A stretch of 12,227 nucleotides of DNA, taken from positions 1-12,227 of the forward strand of contig DASPZP010000101.1 of the NCBI GenBank assembly GCA_035636195.1. The letters are read 5' to 3'. A model generated the notes under the pieces. It saw only the letters and a list, made by a program, of their open reading frames with translations, searched no databases and was not told the DNA's origin. The position numbers were made by a program, and so were the translations under genes. Below are positions 1-6,030 of this stretch, piece by piece (position 1 is the stretch's first letter; each line of letters starts with the position of its first letter). This DNA comes from Anaeromyxobacter_A sp035636195. Its GTDB lineage: Bacteria; Myxococcota; Myxococcia; Myxococcales; Anaeromyxobacteraceae.

Positions 1-179
1 CCGACGAAGAGCACCCTCCCCGGCTGGCGCGCCGAGAGCAGGCGCGCGGTCGCGACCGCCGCCGGCACCGCGCCGATGCCGACGCAGGCCGCAAACCAGC
101 CGGCGGGCGGCGAGGCGTCGAGCCCGCACAGCTCGGGCGGAAAGGCGGCGAGGAGGAGGGCTTCGGGCGGCCGCGGCAT
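1..179 (-). CDS. Nucleoside phosphorylase/hydrolase-like protein, probably futalosine hydrolase type (N-terminal fragment)
   Basis: The first 59 codons of a minus-strand gene are visible and the rest lies beyond position 1. The translation starts MPRPPEALLLAAFPPEL, continues through a VGIGAVPAAVATARLL segment and reaches RVLFVG at the edge. The combination of VGIGAVxAAxxTARLL with a following hydrophobic VLFVG strand is the usual N-terminal pattern of the MTA/SAH nucleosidase and futalosine hydrolase (MqnB) family. In the menaquinone pathway that enzyme releases hypoxanthine from futalosine. The ATG at 179 is the first in frame. No Shine-Dalgarno lies at normal distance (a GGAG is about 15 nt away), but a TATAGA -10-like hexamer (189-194, minus) would place the transcript start almost at the ATG, so a leaderless mRNA is possible. 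The catalytic part is not visible, so the exact substrate is a guess. Confidence 0.55.
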   Translation of the reverse strand, partial: MPRPPEALLLAAFPPELCGLDASPPAGWFAACVGIGAVPAAVATARLLSARQPGRVLFV

Positions 180-277
180 GCGGCACCATCTATACTCCGG
201 GTGGGCGCGCTCCCGCCCGCGGCATCGACCTTTCTGCTGTGCGGGACGCGGCTGCCCGGCCCCGTTACACCCCGGGC

Positions 278-670
278 ATGCGCATCCTCCACACGATGAT
301 CCGGGTGGGCGAGCTCGAGCGATCGATCGCCTTCTACACCGAGGTGCTCGGGATGAAGCTCCTGCGCCGGAAGGACCACCCCGACGGCAAGTTCACCCTG
401 GCCTTCGTCGGCTTCGGCCCGGAGTCGGAGCAGGCCGCCCTCGAGCTCACCCACAACTGGGACACGAAGAGCTACGACCTCGGCACCGGGTACGGCCACG
501 TCGCGATCGAGGTCCCCGACGCCTACGCCGCCTGCACGGAGATCAAGAAGCGCGGCGGGGTGGTGACGCGCGAGGCCGGGCCGATGAAGCACGGCTCGAC
601 CGTCATCGCGTTCGTGCAGGATCCGGATGGTTACAAGATCGAGCTGATCCAGCGGGGGACACAGGGGTAG
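278..670 (+). CDS. gloA: Lactoylglutathione lyase (glyoxalase I)
   Basis: This 130-residue protein isomerises the hemithioacetal of methylglyoxal and glutathione (or another thiol cofactor) to S-lactoylglutathione, the first step of cytosolic methylglyoxal detoxification. It has the two beta-alpha-beta-beta-beta modules of the VOC superfamily. The four metal ligands sit exactly where they do in the E. coli enzyme: His5 (MRILHTMIRV), Glu56 (LELTHNW), His74 (GYGHVAIEV) and Glu122 (KIELIQ). The length is that of the short Ni/Co-type bacterial class, without the insertions of Zn-type enzymes. I chose the ATG at 278 because the family begins precisely at MRILHTMIRV; an ATG at 239 would add 13 unrelated residues. 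No good Shine-Dalgarno precedes it. A TATACT hexamer at 191-196 could be a -10 box, but no matching -35 is seen. It is convergent with prfC, from which paired hairpins separate it. Confidence 0.93.
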   Translation: MRILHTMIRVGELERSIAFYTEVLGMKLLRRKDHPDGKFTLAFVGFGPESEQAALELTHNWDTKSYDLGTGYGHVAIEVPDAYAACTEIKKRGGVVTREAGPMKHGSTVIAFVQDPDGYKIELIQRGTQG

Positions 671-672
671 CG

Positions 673-772
673 CGTTCGTGCTTCGACTACGCGCTTCGCG
701 CTACGCTCAGCACGAACGGGACGGGCCTTCCGCTCGCCCTGAGCGTAGCGAAGCGTAGTCGAAGGGCGAGCG
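673..772. repeat. Inverted pair of REP-like hairpins between convergent genes
   Basis: The 108-bp gap between gloA and prfC is almost filled by two hairpins. The first (673-718) has perfect 10-bp arms CGTTCGTGCT / AGCACGAACG. The second (731-772) has perfect 10-bp arms CGCTCGCCCT / AGGGCGAGCG. Their cores are related and in opposite orientation: the first contains CTTCGACTACGC and GCTACGCTCAG, the second CTGAGCGTAGC and GCGTAGTCGAAG. Paired, oppositely oriented units of this kind resemble REP/BIME elements. The position between two converging stop codons would suit a bidirectional transcription barrier, although neither stem is followed by a T-run. Confidence 0.8.
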
Positions 773-778
773 CTCTCC

Positions 779-2407
779 CTACGCCGCTCGCACCACCACC
801 CCGGTGGCCGTCTCCGAGAACACCAGCTCGGGGTGGAGCCGCTCCGCGGTATGCAAGGCCCACTCGCGGTCGAAGAGCACCACCAGCCGCTCGCGCAGGT
901 CGAGCAGCACGAGCCCCTCCACCGCGCCGGCGAGGTCGTCGAGCTCGAGCGGCCGGCCGTCGGCGCGGGCCACCCACCGCGCGAGCTGGTACGGCGTCGG
1001 CTCGAGGCGAACCTGCACCCCGTATTCGCTCTCCAGGCGATACCGCACGACCTCGAACTGGAGCTGGCCCAGCGCGCCCAGGGTGAGATCGCCGGCGCGA
1101 CCGGCCGGGGGCCGGTAGAGCTGCACCGTCCCCTCCTGCGCCAGCTGCTCCACCCCGCGCGCGAACTGCTTGCGCCGGAGCGGATCGACGAGCGCGAGCC
1201 GGGCGAAGTGCTCGGGGGCGAAGCTCGGGATGGGCTCGAACGCGAACCGCGAGCCCTGCGTGAGCGTGTCGCCGATCTCGAACGTGCCGGGGTCGGGGAT
1301 GCCGACCACGTCGCCCGGGAAGCCCTCCTCCACCACGCTCCGCTCGCCGGCCAGGAACTGGGTCGGGCTCATGAGGCGCAGGTCCCGCCCGCTCCGCACG
1401 TGGTGCACCTTCATGCCGCGGCTCACCCGGCCCGAGCAGATGCGGACGAAGGCCACCCGGTCGCGGTGGGCCCGGTCCATGTTCGCCTGGATCTTGAAGA
1501 CGAAGCCGCTGAACTCGTCCTGCGCCGGGTCGACGGGGCCCTGGTCCGTCGGGCGCGCCCTGGGCGGCGGCATGAGCTCGCAGAAGGTCTCGAGGAACGC
1601 CTCCAACCCGAAGTTGTTGATGGCGCTCCCGAAGAACATGGGCGAGAGCTCGCCCGCCTCGAAGCGCTCGCGCTCGAACCCGTCGCCGGCGGCGTCGAGG
1701 AGCTCCGCGTCGTGGCGGAGCTGATCGTGGCCGCGCTGGTCGAGCTCCTCGCGCACGAGCGGGTCGTCGATCCCGGTCACCTCCACCGGCGGCCGCTCGG
1801 CGCCGTGGGTGGCCGACGAGCCGGCGTCGGCGGCGTCGAAGAGGTACACGCGCTTCTTCAGCCGGTGGTAGACGCCGCGGAAGGTGCCGCCGCGGAAGAC
1901 GGGCCAGCAGACGGGATAGACCCCGATCCCGAGCACGCTCTCCACCTCGCCCACGAGGTCGAATGGGTCGCGCCCGCCGCGGTCCATCTTGTTCACGAAG
2001 GTGAAGATGGGGATGGCGCGCTGACGGCAGACGCGGAAGAGCTTCTTCGTCTGCGCCTCGACGCCCTTCGCGCAGTCGAGCAGCATGACCGCCCCGTCGA
2101 CGGCGTGGAGCGTGCGGTAGGTGTCCTCGCTGAAGTCGGCGTGACCGGGGGTGTCGAGCAGGTTCATCTGCAGGCCCCGGTACGGAAAGGCGAGCACGCT
2201 CGTCGTGATGGAGATGCCGCGCTCGCGCTCCATCTCCATCCAGTCGGAGACGGCGCTCGCCCTCCCCCGCTTCGCCTTCACCGCCCCGGCGAGCTGGATC
2301 ACGCCGCCGTACAGGAGGAGCTTCTCGGTGAGGGTCGTCTTGCCGGCGTCGGGGTGGGAGATGATGGCGAACGTCCGCCGCCGGCTGATCTCGTGCTGTG
2401 CGCTCAT
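779..2407 (-). CDS. prfC: Peptide chain release factor 3
   Basis: RF3 is a translational GTPase that removes RF1/RF2 from the ribosome after peptide release. The 542-residue product has the complete G domain: P-loop SHPDAGKTT (17-25), the switch I segment RGISITTSV (about 63-71), DTPGHADF (85-92) and NKMD (139-142). It continues through domain II (FSGFVFKIQANMD, then FVRICSGRVSRGM) to the C-terminal region ending near LARWVARADGRP. RF3 rather than EF-G or LepA is indicated by SDWMEMERERGISI, by the TQFLAGERSVVEEGFPGDVVGIPD stretch (cited in part) and by the size, slightly longer than the about 529 residues of E. coli RF3. The ATG at 2407 starts the usual MSxQ..I.RRRTFAIISHPDAGK layout; no clear Shine-Dalgarno precedes it. 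It is divergent from the AhpD-like gene across a 181-bp gap holding a hexamer array. Confidence 0.96.
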   Translation of the reverse strand: MSAQHEISRRRTFAIISHPDAGKTTLTEKLLLYGGVIQLAGAVKAKRGRASAVSDWMEMERERGISITTSVLAFPYRGLQMNLLDTPGHADFSEDTYRTLHAVDGAVMLLDCAKGVEAQTKKLFRVCRQRAIPIFTFVNKMDRGGRDPFDLVGEVESVLGIGVYPVCWPVFRGGTFRGVYHRLKKRVYLFDAADAGSSATHGAERPPVEVTGIDDPLVREELDQRGHDQLRHDAELLDAAGDGFERERFEAGELSPMFFGSAINNFGLEAFLETFCELMPPPRARPTDQGPVDPAQDEFSGFVFKIQANMDRAHRDRVAFVRICSGRVSRGMKVHHVRSGRDLRLMSPTQFLAGERSVVEEGFPGDVVGIPDPGTFEIGDTLTQGSRFAFEPIPSFAPEHFARLALVDPLRRKQFARGVEQLAQEGTVQLYRPPAGRAGDLTLGALGQLQFEVVRYRLESEYGVQVRLEPTPYQLARWVARADGRPLELDDLAGAVEGLVLLDLRERLVVLFDREWALHTAERLHPELVFSETATGVVVRAA

Positions 2408-2482
2408 GGGTGTGGAGGCCGCAGGGCGCGGGGGCGCTGGCGGGGGCGCGCAGGATAGCGCATCCCGGGCGGGGGAGCATTC

Positions 2483-2530
2483 CCTCGACCTCGACCTCGA
2501 CCTCGACCCGGCCCGACCCTCGACCTCGAG
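2483..2530. repeat. Degenerate CCTCGA hexamer array in the prfC/AhpD-like intergenic region
   Basis: Four perfect CCTCGA units run from 2483 to 2506, followed by a degenerate stretch that returns to CCTCGACCTCGAG by 2530. It lies in the divergent gap 2408-2588 with no coding potential of its own. The same hexamer forms arrays near 8814-8864, and a CGACCC variant is at 9886-9909, so this is a dispersed low-complexity element. The rest of the gap holds no recognisable promoter; GAGG at 2578-2581 is the ribosome-binding site of the next gene. Confidence 0.75.
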
Positions 2531-2588
2531 CTGGACCAGGCCGCGGCGGACTGGTTAGCTGGGTACCGACCATCCCCGAGGTGCCCGC

Positions 2589-2933
2589 ATGGAAAACAAG
2601 CTCCCCTCGCACTTCCTCCGCTTCAAGCAGTCCCACCCCGACATTTACCGGGCGTTCGAGGAGCTCGGGAAGCGCGTGCACGACGGCGGCCCCCTCAGCG
2701 AGCGCGAGCGCCGGCTCGTGAAGCTCGGCATCGCCATCGGCGTGAACACCGCGGGCGGGGTGCACTCGGCGCTCCGGCAAGCCACCTCCGGCGGCTGCTC
2801 GCGGGAGGACGTCGAGCACGTGGCGCTCCTCGCCATCACCACGCTCGGCTGGCCACGCGCGATGGCCGCCATGAGCTGGGTCTTCGACGGGTTCGACGAG
2901 ACCGACGAGGTCGACGAGCCGGTCGAGGACTAG
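2589..2933 (+). CDS. Carboxymuconolactone decarboxylase/AhpD-like family protein
   Basis: A 114-residue all-helical protein. The core SERERRLVKLGIAIGV (37-52), GGVHSALRQATSGG (56-69) and EDVEHVALLAITTLGW (73-88) is the AhpD/CMD fold, in which a proton relay supports either decarboxylation or peroxiredoxin reduction. The relay glutamate (Glu40) and histidine (His59) keep AhpD spacing, but the CxxC pair that should lie 7 and 4 residues before the histidine is replaced by Val52 and Ala55. A dithiol peroxidase activity is therefore unlikely. The C-terminus ends in a very acidic tail (DETDEVDEPVED). The ATG at 2589 has GAGG 7 nt upstream. The gene is alone, divergent from prfC and convergent with the oxidoreductase. 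The function is unknown beyond the family. Confidence 0.8.
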   Translation: MENKLPSHFLRFKQSHPDIYRAFEELGKRVHDGGPLSERERRLVKLGIAIGVNTAGGVHSALRQATSGGCSREDVEHVALLAITTLGWPRAMAAMSWVFDGFDETDEVDEPVED

Positions 2934-2956
2934 CGCGCCCGAAGCGTCGCCCCACG

Positions 2957-3976
2957 TCAGGGCACGAGCAGCACCTTGCCGACGTTGCGCCGCCCTTGGA
3001 GGTGGCGGTGCGCTTCTGCCGCGTGCTCGAACGGGAAGACCCGATCGACACGCGGCCGGATGGCACCGCGGCGATGCAGCTCGAGCAGCGCGGAGAGCTC
3101 CTCCCCGAGCAGCTCCACCTCGCCCCACAGGTGTCCCATGTTGACGCCCGCCACCGACCGGTTGTCGTTCATGAGGCCGATGGGCGTGTAGAACGGCACC
3201 TGAGCCAGCTCGCGCCCCGAGCGGAGGACGCTGCGCTTCTCGCCGGTGGCGAGGTTCGCGAACCCGTAGGCCACCAGCCGGCCGGCCGGGCGGAGCAGCC
3301 GGTAGCCCTTTCGCCAGTCCTTCCCGCCCAGCGGATCGAGCACCACGTCGACGCCCCGGCCGCCCGTGAGGGCGTTCACCTCGGCTTCGTAGTCGAGGGT
3401 CCGGTAATCGATGGGGTGCTGACAGCCTTCGCCCCGGAGCGCATCGTGCTTCGAGGCCGAGGCGGTGCCGAACGTCTCGACGCCTTCCACCGTCCGGCAG
3501 AGCTGGAGCGCGGCGAGGCCTACCCCGCCGGCCGCCATGTGGACGAGCACCTTCTCGCGCGGACGCAGCGCCGCCACCCGGAACAGCGCGTGGTACGCGG
3601 TGAGATAGTTCACTGGCAGCGCGGCACCCTCCTCGAAGCTCATCGCGTCCGGCATGGGCACCGCCTGCGCCGCCGGCAGGCACAGGACGTCGGTCTGGCC
3701 GCCGAAGCGCGACATGGCGAGCACGCGCGCGCCAATCGCGGGGCTCGTCACGCCCGACCCGAGCGCGTCCACCACGCCGGCGACCTCGTAGCCCATCACC
3801 GCCGGCAGCCGCGGGGCGTCGGGGTACAGGCCGAGCCGGGCCATGATGTCGGCGAAGTTGAGGCCGGCGGCGCGGACCCGCACCCGCACCTCACCCGCGC
3901 GCGGGGAGGGGTCGGGGCCGGCGCGCACCTCCAGCACCTCGGGCCCTCCAGCCCGCGTCGTCCAGACCGCCTTCAC
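2957..3976 (-). CDS. Zinc-independent quinone oxidoreductase-type MDR enzyme (VAT-1-like)
   Basis: A 339-residue medium-chain dehydrogenase/reductase that should use NADPH to reduce a quinone or an enone. It has the GroES-like N-terminal domain (GEVRVRVRAAGLNFADIMAR, 28-47), a PAVMGYEVAGVV strand (58-69), and the Rossmann domain with AAGGVG (148-153) inside KVLVHMAAGGVGLAALQLC. Structural-zinc cysteines and the GHE zinc motif are absent, which places it with quinone oxidoreductases. NFADIMARLGLYP and the later DPLGGKDWRKGYRLLRPAGR-type segment resemble the VAT-1 branch. The start is GTG at 3976: it gives the family N-terminus (M)KAVWTTRAGGPEVLEV and has GGAGG 4 nt upstream. The start overlaps the tautomerase stop by 4 bp (GTGA), so translation is probably coupled. 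Any longer frame upstream is a high-GC artefact. Confidence 0.88.
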   Translation of the reverse strand: MKAVWTTRAGGPEVLEVRAGPDPSPRAGEVRVRVRAAGLNFADIMARLGLYPDAPRLPAVMGYEVAGVVDALGSGVTSPAIGARVLAMSRFGGQTDVLCLPAAQAVPMPDAMSFEEGAALPVNYLTAYHALFRVAALRPREKVLVHMAAGGVGLAALQLCRTVEGVETFGTASASKHDALRGEGCQHPIDYRTLDYEAEVNALTGGRGVDVVLDPLGGKDWRKGYRLLRPAGRLVAYGFANLATGEKRSVLRSGRELAQVPFYTPIGLMNDNRSVAGVNMGHLWGEVELLGEELSALLELHRRGAIRPRVDRVFPFEHAAEAHRHLQGRRNVGKVLLVP

Positions 3977-4185
3977 GGCGCCTCCCCGTTCCCGGCCAGC
4001 GGACCCTCGCCCGGCGCCCACGAGGGCAGCACGCGATCGTCCATGTGGAAGTTCTCGCCATCGTGCTCGGTGAAGACCACGTAGACGTTGCGCTGCGGCA
4101 CGCCCAGGCTCCGCTCGGCGGCGGCGAAGCGCTGCCGCTCGCCGGGCGGCGGCGCGAAGTCGAGGTGGAAGGCGAGGTGGGGCAT
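3973..4185 (-). CDS. Small tautomerase-family (4-oxalocrotonate tautomerase-like) protein
   Basis: A 70-residue protein beginning MPHLAFHLDF. Removing Met1 leaves an N-terminal proline, the catalytic base of the 4-OT superfamily. The VPQRNVYVVFTEHDGENF segment lines up with the APLTSVRVIITEMAKGHF region of 4-OT at about the same distance from the proline, which supports the beta-alpha-beta fold. The arginine that 4-OT places near residue 11 is not obvious, so activity may differ. I set the start at 4185 because only this ATG exposes proline at position 2; GGAGG lies about 10 nt upstream. A short GGAGG/CCTCC hairpin (4186-4200) could mask that site. The stop overlaps the oxidoreductase start, so the two probably act on related unsaturated carbonyl compounds. 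The substrate is unknown. Confidence 0.62.
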   Translation of the reverse strand: MPHLAFHLDFAPPPGERQRFAAAERSLGVPQRNVYVVFTEHDGENFHMDDRVLPSWAPGEGPLAGNGEAP

Positions 4186-4235
4186 GGAGGGGTCTCCTCC
4201 CTCGAGACGTAAGATCGCCGCCCGCGCCGCGCCAG

Positions 4236-4272
4236 GCGAGCGCCCGCCCGGAGCGCTCAGCGAGCGCCCGCC
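4236..4272. repeat. 13-bp direct repeat in the tautomerase/hemerythrin divergent intergenic region
   Basis: GCGAGCGCCCGCC occurs at 4236-4248 and again, identically, at 4260-4272, a period of 24 bp (a little over two helical turns). The copies lie in the 170-bp gap between two divergent starts (4185 minus, 4356 plus), where regulators often bind direct repeats. In DNA this GC-rich the match could be compositional. No convincing promoter hexamers are seen in the gap. Confidence 0.35.
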
Positions 4273-4355
4273 GGGCGAGACGACCCGAGGGCCCTCGCCC
4301 AGCCACGCGCCAACGCGCGCTTGCATGGATAGCATTCGGGCAGGGGGTCACAGCC

Positions 4356-4844
4356 ATGGATGCCATCCGGGTATTGCTGCGGCAACACCGAGCAGTCGAG
4401 AAGCTGTTCCAGAAGTTCGAGGAGGAGGACGACCTCGAGTCGAAGCAGGTGGCCTGCCAGGAGATCGGCGATGCGCTCGCCATCCACGCGACCATCGAGG
4501 AGAAGCTCTTCTACCCGGCCACAAAGGACGCCCGCACCGAGGATCTCTTGCTGGCGGCGGTCGAGGAACACCTCGCGGCGAAGCGTCTCATCGCCGATCT
4601 GGTGGAGGAGGAGGACATCGACCTCTCGCGCCTCAACGCCCGGGTCAAGGTGCTGAAGGAGCAGGTCGCGCACCACGTCCGGGAGGAGGAGCGGGAGCTC
4701 TTCCCCAAGGTGAAAAACTTCCTCGACGCGCACCAGCTCGATCGCCTCGGCGACCAGCTGGAGGACATGTCCGCCGACCTGAAGGCGCGGGGCGCAGCGC
4801 GCTTGCAGGTGCCGGGCGAGACGGATCGGCCGGCGTCCATCTAG
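4356..4844 (+). CDS. Hemerythrin HHE-domain protein
   Basis: A 162-residue cytoplasmic four-helix-bundle protein expected to bind a di-iron centre and to sense, store or scavenge O2, NO or iron. The ligand set is complete: His11 (LLRQHRAVEKLF), His44 and Glu48 (IHATIEEKLFYP), His72 (EEHLAAKRL), and His107 and Glu111 (HHVREEERELFP). The two HxxxE motifs have the same 10-residue distance to a following proline, the internal two-fold repeat of the HHE family. There is no signal peptide or membrane segment. The ATG at 4356 has AGGGGG 8 nt upstream. The C-terminal 30 residues (ARLQVPGETDRPASI) are probably disordered. It is transcribed towards the alcohol dehydrogenase, 135 bp away, but the gap makes a shared transcript uncertain. 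Confidence 0.9.
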   Translation: MDAIRVLLRQHRAVEKLFQKFEEEDDLESKQVACQEIGDALAIHATIEEKLFYPATKDARTEDLLLAAVEEHLAAKRLIADLVEEEDIDLSRLNARVKVLKEQVAHHVREEERELFPKVKNFLDAHQLDRLGDQLEDMSADLKARGAARLQVPGETDRPASI

Positions 4845-4979
4845 CCTTCATCTGGCGGCAGCCTGCCGAGGGGCGGGAGGGAGCGGGCGCGAAGAGCTGC
4901 CGCGGCCGCTCATCCTGGTTGCACGTTGCGAAAGCGCGCACCGGCGTTAGGTGTACGCACCTCGACAGGAGATGCCCGC

Positions 4980-6026
4980 ATGCCGAAGACGAAGGCCTAC
5001 GCCGCACAGGCCGCCCGCTCGCCCCTGGCGCCATTCGAGATCGACCGCCGCGAGGTGCGCGACCGCGACGTGCTCATCGACATCGCATACTGCGGGGTCT
5101 GCCACTCCGACATCCACCAGGTGCGCGACGAGTGGGGCGGCTCGATCTTCCCCATGGTGCCGGGGCACGAGATCGTCGGGAAGGTGACGCGCGTCGGAGC
5201 GCGGGTCGAGAAGCTGAAGGTCGGCGATCTGGTCGGCGTGGGTTGCATGGTCGACTCGTGCCGCAAGTGCGGCCCGTGCCGCCACGACCTCGAGCAGTTC
5301 TGCGAGCAGGGCGCGGCCATGACCTACAACGGCACCGAGATGGATCGGAAGACACCCACCTACGGCGGGTACTCGACTCACGTGGTGGTGGACGAGCGCT
5401 TCACGCTCCGGGTGCAGCCGGGGGTGGAGCTCGCCGGCGTCGCGCCGCTCCTCTGCGCCGGGATCACCACCTACTCGCCGCTCCGCCACTGGAAGGCGAC
5501 CAAGGGGAGCCGGGTGGGCGTGGTGGGACTGGGAGGCCTGGGCCACATGGCCGTGAAGCTCGCCGCGTCGATGGGCTGCGAGGTGACGATGCTCTCCACC
5601 TCGCGCGCGAAGGAGGGCGATGCCCGCCGCCTGGGCGCGCACGAGTTCGGGCTCACCTCCGACGACGCCACGTTCAAGAAGCTCGGCGGCCGCTTCGACC
5701 TCATCATCGACACCATCTCGGCGGCGCATGACTACGACAAGTACCTGGGGATGGTGAAGGTGGACGGCGCGATGGTGCTCCTCGGGGTCCCGCCGCAGCC
5801 GGCGCCGGTCAGCGCCTTCTCGCTCATCGTCGGCCGCAAGAGCCTCGCCGGCTCGCTCATCGGCGGCATCGCCGAGACGCAGGAGATGCTCGACTACTGC
5901 GCCCAGCACCGGATCGTCGCCGACGTCGAGGTGATCCCGATCCAGAAGATCAATGAGGCGTACGAGCGGATGTTGAAGGGCGACGTTCGCTACCGCTTCT
6001 CCATCGACGCGAAGAGCCTGCGCTAG
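4980..6026 (+). CDS. Zinc-dependent NADP(H) alcohol dehydrogenase / aldehyde reductase (YahK/cinnamyl alcohol type)
   Basis: A 348-residue medium-chain dehydrogenase, probably an aldehyde reductase with broad substrate range. Catalytic zinc ligands are visible: Cys38 in YCGVCHSDIH, His63-Glu64 in VPGHE, and Cys159 in LLCAGITTYSP. The structural zinc site is complete (Cys94, Cys97, Cys100, Cys108). The Rossmann motif is GLGGLG (183-188), and the following strand ends in STSR (206-209). A serine there, with no acidic residue, is the signature of NADPH preference in the YahK/CAD group. GLGGLGHMAVKLAASMG and the PLLCAGITTYSPLRHW block are also typical of that group. The ATG at 4980 has AGGAG 8 nt upstream; an earlier in-frame ATG at 4926 lacks one and adds an unrelated leader. 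The gene is convergent with the next one, leaving only 4 bp between the stop codons. Confidence 0.92.
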   Translation: MPKTKAYAAQAARSPLAPFEIDRREVRDRDVLIDIAYCGVCHSDIHQVRDEWGGSIFPMVPGHEIVGKVTRVGARVEKLKVGDLVGVGCMVDSCRKCGPCRHDLEQFCEQGAAMTYNGTEMDRKTPTYGGYSTHVVVDERFTLRVQPGVELAGVAPLLCAGITTYSPLRHWKATKGSRVGVVGLGGLGHMAVKLAASMGCEVTMLSTSRAKEGDARRLGAHEFGLTSDDATFKKLGGRFDLIIDTISAAHDYDKYLGMVKVDGAMVLLGVPPQPAPVSAFSLIVGRKSLAGSLIGGIAETQEMLDYCAQHRIVADVEVIPIQKINEAYERMLKGDVRYRFSIDAKSLR

Positions 6027-6030
6027 GACC

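Noticed and set aside
687..3683. Very long minus-strand open frame of almost 1000 codons covering prfC and neighbours
   Set aside because: It is a shifted frame across several genes, rich in Arg, Pro, Gly and Ala, with no domain. prfC in another frame of the same strand has full RF3 motifs. Long open shadow frames are expected at this GC content.
4917..4929. Sigma-54-like promoter (GG...GC) before the alcohol dehydrogenase
   Set aside because: The GG and GC are separated by 9 bases, not the strict 10, and the -24 box lacks TGGCAC. A TTGCAC -35-like hexamer at 4919 also has no acceptable -10.
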